A program made the position numbers and the translations under genes. The notes beneath the pieces are model-generated. The model saw only the letters and a program-made list of their open reading frames with translations. It made no database searches and had not been told where the DNA came from. DNA of 7,328 nt from Alphaproteobacteria bacterium (GTDB taxonomy: Bacteria > Pseudomonadota > Alphaproteobacteria > Rhodospirillales > Rhodospirillaceae): positions 1-7,328 of the forward strand of contig QKGW01000359.1 in assembly GCA_003250275.1 (NCBI GenBank), written 5' to 3'. Positions 1-7,328 of this stretch are shown here, one piece after another; the stretch's first letter is position 1, and the number at the start of each line of letters is the position of its first letter.

Positions 1-854
1 AAGGTGTTGCCGTCGAGGAAGATGTTGTGCGCGACCGCGCGGCCGTTCGCGCCGACGAAGGCGTACCACGCGAAATCGCGGTCGGGGTCGGCGATCTCGG
101 GCGGTGAGTAGAACGGCGGATTGCGGCTCGGGCCATAGTCGACGTCGAGACCCTGGCCGAAACGGACCATCACCCCCGCGCCCGCGTAGGTCGCGACGTT
201 GCCGAGCCCGGCGTCGAGTTCGGGCAGCACGTCAGCGGCGAACGGGCCGAGCGCGAGCGGTGCCGAGCGCCAGGTGCGCGACGCGGTGAGCAGCACCGCA
301 GGCTCGTTCTTGAGCTGGTTGCGCCAGCCCTCCGCCTCGCCGATGCCGATCAGCTTGTGGTAGCCGTTCTGGATATCCTCGGCGTAGGCCTGCGGGCCGA
401 CGATGCCGAGGTCGAGTTCGACCGAGGTCATGCTGCTGAACGTGCCCGAGGGCGCGCGCGGCTTTTCCGCGTTTAGCGAGGCGCCGACGTAGAGCCAGCC
501 GGCGTAGGGGCGGTCGTCCGGCACCAGCGCCTTGGTCGAGGTGTCGGCCGCGGTGTAGATGTTCTGCCCGAGGGCGAAGCCGATGCGCCCGCCCGAGATG
601 TCGTCGAAGGGGAAGAGGAAGGCGAGCGCCGAGCGGATGAACGCGGGGCCCTGCTGCGGCGTGTCGGCGATCCAGCCGATGCGGGTGCCGTGGGTGTAGT
701 GGCCGTCGGTGTTGGCGATCAGGTCGTTCTCGACCTTGAACGAGAAGGTCCCGCCGGGGGCATCGTCGGCGAGCGCCGCGGGCGGGTGAAGAAGCGACGT
801 ACCCAGCAGCAGCGCGGCGGTGCGCGCGATACGAGAAAGCGGCATGTCTGGCAT
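1..854 (-). CDS. LpxR-family (DUF2219) outer-membrane lipid A 3'-O-deacylase, 3' end outside window
   Basis: The visible 281-284 residues match the LpxR/DUF2219 family, outer-membrane beta-barrels that remove the 3'-acyloxyacyl chain of lipid A. Residue numbers here count from the inner ATG (845). A signal peptide covers about residues 1-26, cleaved after ALA. Family landmarks follow in order: the VENDLIANTDGHYTHG segment (Asn40-Asp41 and Thr51, positioned like the Asn, Asp and Thr of the Salmonella active site), VPDDRPYAGWLY at 108-119, a YHKLIG segment with His163 as the candidate catalytic histidine, WRNQLKNEP, and GLGNVATYAGAG around 213-224. The frame is open to base 1, so the C-terminal strands lie outside. 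Two in-frame ATGs, at 854 and 845, are possible; neither has a clear ribosome site, and no ATG, GTG or TTG lies further upstream before the stop. The gene is 75 bp downstream of the Anbu gene, so co-transcription is possible but unproven. Family assignment is confident; activity is inferred. Confidence 0.88.
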   Translation of the reverse strand, partial: MPDMPLSRIARTAALLLGTSLLHPPAALADDAPGGTFSFKVENDLIANTDGHYTHGTRIGWIADTPQQGPAFIRSALAFLFPFDDISGGRIGFALGQNIYTAADTSTKALVPDDRPYAGWLYVGASLNAEKPRAPSGTFSSMTSVELDLGIVGPQAYAEDIQNGYHKLIGIGEAEGWRNQLKNEPAVLLTASRTWRSAPLALGPFAADVLPELDAGLGNVATYAGAGVMVRFGQGLDVDYGPSRNPPFYSPPEIADPDRDFAWYAFVGANGRAVAHNIFLDGNT

Positions 855-929
855 CCGGACCGGTGACGACGTCCCCCCACCGGAGAATGCGGCGATCGCT
901 GCGGATTTTCAACCGCGGGCTTGCGCCGC

Positions 930-1730
930 TCAGGCCTCGGCGGCGCGCCGGGCCTCTGCCGCGGTGCTCGCCGCGGCTTCCTGCGCGGCGTCGAGCGTAT
1001 CCGCCCAATCCGGGTTCGGCAGGGTGAGGAAGAGCGTGCGCAGGCCGTTGCCCCAGACCCGCCCGAGGCGTTCGAGGTAGGCGTCGCCCGCGCCGAAGGT
1101 GCGGCGCATGGTGACGGTGTAGGCGTCGCCGAGGCAGATCGTGAGGTCGAACGGCGCGCCGACCGAGAGGTTGGCGCGGATCGTCGAATCGAAGGAGACG
1201 AGGCCGCACTTGGCGGCGTCGAGCAGCGGCATCTCGGGGCGCAGCACGCGCTCGAGGATCGGCTTGCCGTATTTGGTCTCGCCGATCTGGAAATACGGGG
1301 TCTCGCGCGACGCCTCGATGAAGTTGCCGGCGCTGTAGATGTGGAACAGCCGCATCGGCTCGCCGCGGATCTGGCCGCCGAGGATGAAGGTGGCGGCGAA
1401 CTCGACGCCCTGCGCGGCGAGCGCGTCGCCGTCCTGGTCGTGGACCTCGCGCAGCACGCTGCCGACGATGCGCGCGGCGTCGAACATCGTCGCCGCGCCG
1501 TAGAGGCTGCGCCCGGTGTCGGTTTCGGCGAGGCGTTCGGTGAGCAGCGTGATCACCGCCTGGGTGATCGCGAGGTTGCCGGCGGAGAGCAGCACCAGCA
1601 CGCGGTCCTCGGCGTCGTCGAAGAGGAAGGTCTTGCGGAACGTCGCGACGCTGTCGATGCCCGCGTTGGTGCGGGAATCCGAAAGGAACACCAGCCCCGC
1701 GTCGAGGCGTATGCCCAGGCAATAACTCAT
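930..1730 (-). CDS. Anbu, proteasome-type N-terminal nucleophile peptidase
   Basis: The 266-residue product matches Anbu, the bacterial ancestral-beta-subunit relative of proteasome and HslV peptidases. Known Anbu proteins form open, lock-washer-like rings in the cytosol; their substrates are not established. The N-terminus MSYCLGIRLDAGLVFLSDSR carries the family pattern. After Met removal Ser is residue 1, Asp17 fits the conserved Asp, and Lys32 in TFRK fits the active-site Lys. A later SFDST motif and a VGAPFDL segment also fit the fold. The ATG at 1730 is chosen because GGAG sits 7 bases upstream and the catalytic residue must be next to Met. The frame extends to an ATG at 1808, but that would add 26 low-complexity residues, bury the nucleophile and overlap the upstream gene. 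It is the last of four tightly packed genes. The oddity is Ser, where proteasome-type peptidases normally have Thr. Confidence 0.93.
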   Translation of the reverse strand: MSYCLGIRLDAGLVFLSDSRTNAGIDSVATFRKTFLFDDAEDRVLVLLSAGNLAITQAVITLLTERLAETDTGRSLYGAATMFDAARIVGSVLREVHDQDGDALAAQGVEFAATFILGGQIRGEPMRLFHIYSAGNFIEASRETPYFQIGETKYGKPILERVLRPEMPLLDAAKCGLVSFDSTIRANLSVGAPFDLTICLGDAYTVTMRRTFGAGDAYLERLGRVWGNGLRTLFLTLPNPDWADTLDAAQEAAASTAAEARRAAEA

Positions 1731-1743
1731 CCGAGAACTCCGC

Positions 1744-2541
1744 TCACTGCACCTGCTGCACCGTGACCGCAACGGAGATCTCCTCCCCGCCGCCGCCGGT
1801 GCGCACACCGATCACCGGAGCCACCGCCGAGTAATCCGGCCCCACCGCGAGGCGGACGTAGGCGTCGGTGGCCGACTGGCGATTGGCGACGTCGAAGCTC
1901 ACCCAGCCGAGATCGGAGACGAACGCTTCGGCCCAGGCGTGGGTGGCGACGTCGCCTTGCCCTGCCGCCAGATAGCCCGAAACGTAGCGGCAGGGCAAGC
2001 CGATGACGCGGCAGGCCGCAATGAACACGTGGGTGTGGTCCTGGCAGACGCCGCGGCCCTTGGCGAAAGCCGTGGCCGCCGGGGTGCCGACGGTGGTGTG
2101 GCCGGCCTCGAAGGCGATGGAGTCGGCCTGGGCCGACATCAGCGCGTGCAGCGCCGCGACGTCGCCGGAGTCGCGCCGCACGTCGGCGAACGGCTGGGCG
2201 AACGCGCGGATCGCGTCGTCGTCGATGGTGAGGTCGGTGGGGCGCAGGAACATGTCGGGCGGCAGGCCGTCGTCGAGCGGCAGGATGCCCGCGGTGTCGC
2301 GCGTCGAAACCACGCCCGAAACGTGGATCACGAGTTCGTCGTGGGTCTCGGATTCGGTCGCGAGGTGGACGACGTTGCCGTAGCCGTCGGTCCAGGCGCG
2401 GATGCTGTCCGGCCCGGTGATCGACCAGCTCTCGACGCGCTGGCAACGGTCCGCCCGCGGCGTGAGGCGCAGGTACTGGACGCTGCGGCTCGCGGCGTGG
2501 GTGAGGGAATAGATGGTCTCGTGGGTGATCTTCAGCCGCAT
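1744..2541 (-). CDS. Transglutaminase-like cysteine peptidase of the Anbu cluster
   Basis: The 265-residue protein belongs to the bacterial transglutaminase-like superfamily. An N-terminal beta-sandwich-like region (about 1-105; begins MRLKITHETIYSLTHAASRS) precedes the papain-like core. The predicted triad is visible: Cys166 in GRGVCQDHTHVF, His201 in THAWAEAF and Asp217 in WVSFDVANR. There is no signal peptide or membrane segment, so it is probably cytosolic. Prokaryotic members usually act as peptidases or amide-bond hydrolases rather than true crosslinkers. Its start lies 1 bp past the alpha-E stop codon (TAG-G-ATG) with only a weak GGTG ribosome site, which points to translational coupling. 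The Anbu gene follows 13 bp downstream. Within the cluster it is a candidate for cutting or transferring peptides made by the ATP-grasp protein; that role is inferred. Confidence 0.92.
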   Translation of the reverse strand: MRLKITHETIYSLTHAASRSVQYLRLTPRADRCQRVESWSITGPDSIRAWTDGYGNVVHLATESETHDELVIHVSGVVSTRDTAGILPLDDGLPPDMFLRPTDLTIDDDAIRAFAQPFADVRRDSGDVAALHALMSAQADSIAFEAGHTTVGTPAATAFAKGRGVCQDHTHVFIAACRVIGLPCRYVSGYLAAGQGDVATHAWAEAFVSDLGWVSFDVANRQSATDAYVRLAVGPDYSAVAPVIGVRTGGGGEEISVAVTVQQVQ

Positions 2542-2542
2542 C

Positions 2543-3464
2543 CTACTGCACCATCATGAAGTCGCGCTGGATCTGCGCCGAAATCTCGTCGAGTTCCTTC
2601 GAGAAGTCGAGAAGGAACGCCCGGAGGCCGACGCGCCGCACGTGGCCGATCTGGACCGTCTGCAGGCGGTATTGCAGCTCGTGCGCCGCCTTGAGCGAGT
2701 CCGCGGTGGGGTTGAGGGTGCGCAGCGAGTTGACGATCTCGTCGGTCGCGCCGCGCAGGCTGCGCGGCACCGTCGCGTGGAGGATCAGCAGCTCGGCGAT
2801 GCGGGTGAAATCGAGGTTGCTTGCGAAGGTCTCGCGGTAGGCGCGATAGGAGCCGAGCGCCTTCAGGAGCGCGGTGCCCTCGTAGTATTCCCGCACCTTC
2901 GCCGCCGGGTCGTCGGTCGCGCTCGCGCGCTCCGGCTGGCTCGCGAGGAAACGCGCGGTGTGGTCGCCGCGTTCCAGGTAGAGGCCGAGGTTGGCGAAGT
3001 GCAGGCCGTCGTCGCGCCGCATCGAGCCGAACAGCGCGCCGCGGAAGAGGAAGCAGCGCTCGGTCAGCCAGTCGAGCTGGTCGTCGATGGTGCTGCGCTG
3101 CAACGACACGTAGTGCAGGTCCTTGATCGTCAGCCAGGTCTTGTTGAGACCTTCCCAGACCTCGTTGGTGAGGAGGTAGCGGGTCGCCCGCGCGTTCTCG
3201 CGCGCCCGCGCCAGCACCGACTTGACGCTCGCGGGGTTGTCGCGGTCGAGGAGCATGTATGCCATCACCCGCCCGCTGGTGAGCTGTTCGTAGCGGGCGA
3301 GGAAGTCGCTCATCCGCCCGGTGAGCAGCAGCGGCCGCGCCCAGACGGTGTCGTCGTCGCCGCCGTCGGCGGATTCGGTGAGGAGCGCGCTGAGCGCGGT
3401 GGCGCGCAGCAGGCGCACGGTGTTCTCGACGCGCTCGACGTAGCGCGCCATCCAGAAAATGTTG

Positions 3465-3484
<20 letters not shown>
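2543..3484 (-). CDS. Alpha-E domain protein (DUF403)
   Basis: The 313-residue, largely alpha-helical protein begins MLGRAADNIFWMARYVERVE, the hallmark opening of the alpha-E (DUF403) family. It also has the ENARATRYLLTNEVWEGLN stretch (about 96-114) and LERGDHTARFL (170-180), both typical of the family, and its length is normal. Conserved Asp, Glu, Arg and His residues suggest an active or ligand-binding site, but no biochemical activity is firmly known. Family members almost always occur beside a circularly permuted ATP-grasp gene and a transglutaminase-like gene, as here, and in some genomes are fused to ATP-grasp domains. The first 20 bases overlap the end of the ATP-grasp gene, and GGAG lies 7 bases before the ATG, so the two are probably translated together. 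No export signal or membrane helix is visible. The family call is secure; function is open. Confidence 0.93.
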
Positions 3485-4901
<1,417 letters not shown>

Positions 4902-4931
4902 CAGGATCCTCCACTTTGCGGGCCAAAATGA

Positions 4932-4947
4932 CCTTGCAAGTTCAAGG
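4932..4947. promoter_or_regulatory. Palindrome CCTTG-N6-CAAGG, candidate activator site
   Basis: CCTTG (4932-4936) and CAAGG (4943-4947) are exact inverted repeats with a 6-base spacer, centred near 4939.5. That is about 108 bp upstream of the predicted sigma-54 start site of cowN, the distance at which enhancer-binding activators usually bind. It does not fit the NifA pattern TGT-N10-ACA or the CooA/CRP-type pattern. The regulator is unknown and the functional call is inferred. Confidence 0.4.
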
Positions 4948-4975
4948 CCATCCGCCGGGGCGGCGGATCGACGCG
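4943..4975 (-). other. GC-rich hairpin in the leader of the ATP-grasp/Anbu operon
   Basis: ATCCGCC (4950-4956) and GGCGGAT (4962-4968) form a perfect 7-bp inverted repeat around the 5-base loop GGGGC. It lies about 50-65 bases before the TTG start of the ATP-grasp gene, inside its predicted leader. No T-run follows on the minus strand, so it is not a standard terminator. It could be an RNA hairpin or a protein site, or chance in GC-rich DNA. Confidence 0.35.
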
Positions 4976-5021
4976 GAAGACGACGAGAGATACCGGGGAG
5001 AATTGCCCGGAAAATGACCAC

Positions 5022-5036
5022 TGGAACGAATTTTGC
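5022..5036 (+). promoter_or_regulatory. Sigma-54 (RpoN) -24/-12 promoter of cowN
   Basis: TGGAACG-N4-TTTTGC-type element: the GG at 5023-5024 and GC at 5035-5036 are separated by exactly 10 bases, the invariant spacing of sigma-54 promoters (consensus TGGCACG-N4-TTGCW). The start site should be near 5048, about 40 bases before the cowN ATG. Sigma-54 control fits a nitrogen-fixation gene. No NifA site (TGT-N10-ACA) was found in the roughly 250 bp upstream. Confidence 0.72.
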
Positions 5037-5043
5037 TTCGTTC
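5024..5043. promoter_or_regulatory. Perfect 20-bp palindrome on the cowN promoter core
   Basis: GAACGAA (5024-5030) and TTCGTTC (5037-5043) are exact inverted repeats with a 6-base spacer. The element covers the -24 to -12 region of the sigma-54 promoter and the -10 of a possible opposite-strand promoter, so a dimeric protein bound here could block both. It lies upstream of the predicted cowN start site and is therefore more likely a DNA operator than an RNA hairpin for cowN. The binding protein is unknown. Confidence 0.5.
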
Positions 5044-5059
5044 ATCATCGTTTTGTAAA
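5030..5059 (-). promoter_or_regulatory. Weak candidate sigma-70-like promoter for the ATP-grasp/Anbu operon
   Basis: On the minus strand TTTACA (5059-5054; 5 of 6 matches to TTGACA) and CAAAAT (5035-5030; 4 of 6 to TATAAT) are separated by 18 bases. This would start transcription near 5023 and give a leader of about 120 bases before the TTG at 4901. The -10 overlaps the sigma-54 element of cowN. The spacing is not ideal and alphaproteobacterial promoters are loose, so this is only a candidate. Confidence 0.25.
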
Positions 5060-5087
5060 CGGTACAGGTCAAGGGAAGGTGAGTTTC

Positions 5088-5396
5088 ATGAACGATGCCG
5101 GCGAAATCGAAGCCCCCGATCGCTACGTCAGCTTCTGCAACATCGACTGCGACGGCATGGCGGTTCGTTTGCTGCCGCTTGCGCGGGCGAGGCTCGCCGC
5201 GGGCGACGAGCTTGCGAACCCTTTCTGGCAGCGCTTCGACGCGCGCGCCGAGGCGATCATCGCGAGCGGCATGGTCGACGGCGTCGACGCGCTCTACCAC
5301 GTGTGCTCGCACGTGATGTACCTCGCGGAGATTTTCGAGGACGGACCGGAGGAGGGGCGCGAGCTTCTCGAAGCGATCGAATTCCAGTGTTGTTGA
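5088..5396 (+). CDS. cowN: CowN, nitrogenase-protecting (CO tolerance) protein
   Basis: The 102-residue protein carries the CowN signature RYVSFCNIDCDG near residues 12-23 and ends in the family's typical double cysteine (here EFQCC). CowN sustains nitrogen fixation by molybdenum nitrogenase in the presence of carbon monoxide, as shown in Rhodospirillum rubrum, Rhodobacter capsulatus and Gluconacetobacter; it acts in the cytosol on nitrogenase. FWQRFDARAEA and the HVMYLAEIFED segment also fit the family. The ATG at 5088 is chosen because GGTGA lies 4 bases upstream and homologues start shortly before the RYVSF motif; a GTG at 5079 would add three residues but overlaps that ribosome site. Expression from the sigma-54 promoter ending at 5036 is predicted. 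In R. capsulatus cowN is controlled by NifA and CooA; neither site type is obvious here. No nif gene is in the window. Confidence 0.92.
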   Translation: MNDAGEIEAPDRYVSFCNIDCDGMAVRLLPLARARLAAGDELANPFWQRFDARAEAIIASGMVDGVDALYHVCSHVMYLAEIFEDGPEEGRELLEAIEFQCC

Positions 5397-5407
5397 AGCA
5401 TCACTTG

Positions 5408-5421
5408 TCGGATTTCCGACG
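5408..5421 (+). other. Small hairpin between cowN and nudC
   Basis: GTCGG-ATTT-CCGAC forms a 5-bp stem with a 4-base loop 11 bases after the cowN stop. No T-run follows, so termination here is doubtful. It may only stabilise the cowN transcript end, and read-through into nudC is plausible. The 66-bp gap holds no convincing promoter for nudC. Confidence 0.3.
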
Positions 5422-5462
5422 CGGGTCTAAGTAATTTGACCTCACAGTGTTGGGAGTTCGGG

Positions 5463-6407
5463 ATGGTCGGGTTCACCATCGGCTACACCGGCGGGGTCTA
5501 CGACCGCGCCGGCGAACGTAGGCTCGATGAAGTCTGGATCGCGGCGGAAATCGCTGCCGGGCGCTGCCGGGTATTGCCGGTCTGGCGCGATCGCAATCTC
5601 GTCGGCGGCTTCCCCGGCGCCGCGCCGCGCGCCGCGTTCCTCGGCAACGGCACGGCGGACGCGCTGCTCGCGGCGGGGGAGACGATCTTCCTCGGCGTCG
5701 CCGCGGGCATCGCGGTGTTCGCCGTCGACCTCTCCGAGCGCGACGAAACCGAGGCCGCCTTCGGCCTCGGCGCCTACGCCGAGATCCGCGGCCTCTCCGC
5801 GCTGCTGCCGCCCGACGAGGCGGCGCTGCTCGCGACCGCGCGCGGGCTTTGCCACTGGCACCGCACCCACCGCTTCTGCGGCAGCTGCGGCCACCCCACG
5901 GAAAGCCGCGAGGCCGGGCATTCGCGCACCTGCACCAACCCCGCGTGCGGGCGCAGCCACTATCCGCGCCTCGATCCGGCGGTGATCATGCTGGTCGAGA
6001 GCGTCGACGACGCGGGCCGCCCGGTGTGCCTGCTCGGGCACAACGCGCGCTTCCCCGAGGGGGTGTTCTCGACCCTCGCGGGTTTCGTCGAGATCGGTGA
6101 GACCCTCGAACAGGCGGTGGCGCGCGAACTCGGCGAGGAGGTCGGCATCGTCGTCGACGCGGTGACCTACCGCGCCTCGCAGCCGTGGCCGTTCCCCTCG
6201 TCGATCATGCTCGGCTTCACCGCGCACGGCCGCTTCGCGCCGCCCCGGCCCGACGGCGTCGAGGTGGTGGAGGCGCGCTGGCTGACCATCGACGACCTCG
6301 CCCTGGCCGCCGACTGGGAGGAGGAGGGTGCGCCGCTCCGCCTGCCGCGGCGGGATTCGATCGCGCGCTTCCTGATCGAGAGCTGGCGCGCCGAACACGC
6401 CCGCTGA
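5463..6407 (+). CDS. nudC: NADH/NAD+ diphosphatase (Nudix hydrolase NudC)
   Basis: The 314-residue cytosolic enzyme hydrolyses NAD(H) to NMN(H) and AMP; family members also remove NAD caps from RNA 5' ends. It has an N-terminal domain (about 1-125), a four-cysteine zinc ribbon (Cys139, Cys142, Cys157, Cys162 in FCGSC and TCTNPAC), then the Nudix domain. The Nudix box runs from Gly207 to Ile229 and matches GX5EX7REUXEEXGU, with Arg221-Glu222 and Glu225-Glu226 as metal-site residues. SQPWPFPSS (239-247) is the motif that separates NADH diphosphatases from other Nudix enzymes. The start is ATG 5463, with GGGAG 7 bases upstream; a TTG at 5436 in the same frame would add nine residues and lacks support. 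The gene lies 66 bp after cowN on the same strand and ends 3 bp before a strong terminator. No residue is missing from the key motifs. Confidence 0.95.
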   Translation: MVGFTIGYTGGVYDRAGERRLDEVWIAAEIAAGRCRVLPVWRDRNLVGGFPGAAPRAAFLGNGTADALLAAGETIFLGVAAGIAVFAVDLSERDETEAAFGLGAYAEIRGLSALLPPDEAALLATARGLCHWHRTHRFCGSCGHPTESREAGHSRTCTNPACGRSHYPRLDPAVIMLVESVDDAGRPVCLLGHNARFPEGVFSTLAGFVEIGETLEQAVARELGEEVGIVVDAVTYRASQPWPFPSSIMLGFTAHGRFAPPRPDGVEVVEARWLTIDDLALAADWEEEGAPLRLPRRDSIARFLIESWRAEHAR

Positions 6408-6410
6408 CGC

Positions 6411-6440
6411 AAAAAGGCCCGGATCGCTCCGGGCCTTTTT
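6411..6440. terminator. Bidirectional intrinsic terminator between nudC and the OmpA lipoprotein gene
   Basis: A perfect 13-bp inverted repeat (arms 6411-6423 and 6428-6440, loop TCGC) has a GC-rich core, GGCCCGGA/TCCGGGCC, flanked by A5 on the left and T5 on the right. It therefore gives a stem followed by a U-run on both strands. It starts 3 bases after the nudC stop and ends 23 bases from the stop of the convergent gene, and so should serve both. Confidence 0.95.
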
Positions 6441-6463
6441 GTTTCGGTTCTCGGGGAACCCGA

Positions 6464-7309
6464 TTACTTCACGAAGGTGACGGTGACCTGACGGTTCTCC
6501 GCTTCCTTCACGCCATCGGCGGTCGGCTTCGGCAGCATCGTCTCGCCGACGGCCTTCTCGTGCACCACCGCGGCCGGGACGCCCTTGGCGTTCAGCGCCT
6601 TGACGACGGTGTTGGCGCGGCGCTCGGAGAGCTTCTGGTTGTACTCGTTCGGGCCGGAGGCGTCGGCATGGCCGGTCACCTGCACCGCCTTCGGCATCTG
6701 CGCCTTGTAGGCGGTGACGATGCGGTCGACGAAGGTCTTGGCCTCAGGCGTCAGGGCGGACTTGTCGAAGGCGAAGAAGATCCGCCACACCGACTCGCCG
6801 GCCGGGGCCGGAGCCGCCGCAGGCTGCTTCACCGGGGCGACCGCGCAATCCGGAACCGCCTTCATGAATTCGCCGCGGGTCCAGGCGATGTCGTTCGGCT
6901 GGTGGCCTTCCTCGGACTGTTCCATCCAGTGCTCGAACCAGGCCTGGGAACGGGCGCAGGCGAGCGGAGCCGACTTCGCGGCGCCGGCGGCGAGCGCTTC
7001 GGAGAGGCGCTTGTAGCCCGCGGCGATTTCGGCCTGATTGGTGGCGAGATGGCGTTCGGACGGGTTCTGCAGCATCGGCGGCTTGCCTTCCGCGGCCATC
7101 TGCGCGCGGCTGGTGAAGAAGTCGACGGAGATCCAGTCTTCCTCGTGCACCTCGAACTTGGCGCGCTCGATGTACTGCTGTTGCAGCGCCTTGGCGAACG
7201 CATCGCCCTGGTTCGGCATCTTTTCGGTGCCGGCGACGTCCCACGCGCAGCCGCTCAGCAGCAGCATACCGGCAGCAGCCGCGACCGCGGTTCCGGTTTG
7301 AAGTTTCAT
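6464..7309 (-). CDS. OmpA-domain outer-membrane lipoprotein
   Basis: The 281-residue protein starts with a lipoprotein signal peptide; the lipobox LLSGC places the lipidated cysteine at 21. Residues 22-155 form a region I do not recognise, with two further cysteines (118 and 155) that could form a disulfide. A short Pro/Ala linker (about 157-171) follows. The C-terminal OmpA-like peptidoglycan-binding domain (about 174-281) includes IFFAFDKSALTPEA, VTGHADASGPNEYNQKLSERRA and ENRQVTVTF. Asp216 and Arg231 sit where family members bind diaminopimelate. The likely role is anchoring the outer membrane to peptidoglycan, as in Pal-type proteins, but it is larger than Pal and has no tol genes beside it. 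The ATG at 7309 has GGGAGA about 6 bases upstream; the promoter lies beyond the right edge. It converges on nudC. Confidence 0.9.
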   Translation of the reverse strand: MKLQTGTAVAAAAGMLLLSGCAWDVAGTEKMPNQGDAFAKALQQQYIERAKFEVHEEDWISVDFFTSRAQMAAEGKPPMLQNPSERHLATNQAEIAAGYKRLSEALAAGAAKSAPLACARSQAWFEHWMEQSEEGHQPNDIAWTRGEFMKAVPDCAVAPVKQPAAAPAPAGESVWRIFFAFDKSALTPEAKTFVDRIVTAYKAQMPKAVQVTGHADASGPNEYNQKLSERRANTVVKALNAKGVPAAVVHEKAVGETMLPKPTADGVKEAENRQVTVTFVK

Positions 7310-7328
7310 TGGTTTCTCCCTTGTTTGA

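Noticed and set aside
232..1722. 496-codon minus-strand open frame spanning the Anbu and LpxR-family genes
   Set aside because: It crosses two recognised genes in another frame and reads as Arg/Ala/Gly-rich shadow protein.
1731..1808. Longer Anbu start at ATG 1808
   Set aside because: It would add 26 residues before the N-terminal nucleophile and overlap the transglutaminase gene; the ATG at 1730 has a good ribosome site.
5042..5054. IHF-like sequence near the cowN promoter
   Set aside because: At least two mismatches to the consensus and it lies downstream of the core promoter, not between enhancer and promoter.
5049..5061. CGTTT-TGT-AAACG inverted repeat at the predicted cowN start site
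   Set aside because: Arms are only 5 bp with a 3-base loop and AT-rich; too weak to claim as a feature on its own.
4902..5312. Extended ATP-grasp reading frame up to 5312
   Set aside because: The extension crosses the divergent control region and runs antisense through cowN; its residues do not resemble the family.
5442..6398. 318-codon minus-strand open frame opposite nudC
   Set aside because: Antisense shadow of a gene with all NudC motifs; no recognisable domain or ribosome site.

Overview
The window looks like chromosome of a GC-rich, Gram-negative alphaproteobacterium, probably a nitrogen fixer. The evidence is an outer-membrane lipid A deacylase-like barrel, a peptidoglycan-binding OmpA lipoprotein, a CowN-type nitrogenase-protection protein behind a sigma-54 promoter, and high GC with a strong GC bias at third codon positions. 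No rRNA, tRNA, insertion sequence, CRISPR array or phage gene was seen. The alphaproteobacterial assignment (Rhodospirillales-like) is inferred from gene content alone.

Left part (1-4901, minus strand): a compact block read right to left. Its order is a circularly permuted ATP-grasp protein (4901-3465), an alpha-E protein (3484-2543, overlapping the previous gene by 20 bp), a transglutaminase-like cysteine peptidase (2541-1744, 1 bp gap) and the proteasome-like Anbu peptidase (1730-930, 13 bp gap). This is the known Anbu-associated four-gene set, which has been proposed to make and cleave peptide or amide bonds; its substrate is unknown. After 75 bp, on the same strand, comes the start of an LpxR-family (DUF2219) lipid A 3'-O-deacylase that runs off the left edge.

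Middle (4902-5462): a 186-bp divergent control region separates the Anbu block from cowN on the plus strand. It holds a well-formed sigma-54 -24/-12 element for cowN, a 20-bp perfect palindrome lying on that element, a second palindrome about 108 bp upstream of the predicted cowN start site, a GC-rich hairpin in the Anbu-operon leader, and a weak sigma-70-like candidate for the minus strand that shares bases with the sigma-54 element. Expression of the peptide-bond cluster and of nitrogenase protection may therefore be linked.

Right part (5463-7328): nudC, an NADH/NAD+ diphosphatase with zinc ribbon and Nudix box, reads rightward. It ends at a strong bidirectional terminator shared with a convergent OmpA-domain lipoprotein gene (7309-6464), whose promoter lies beyond the window.

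The most unusual points are the Anbu cluster placed head to head with cowN, the palindrome on the sigma-54 core, and a Ser instead of Thr as the predicted N-terminal nucleophile of Anbu.
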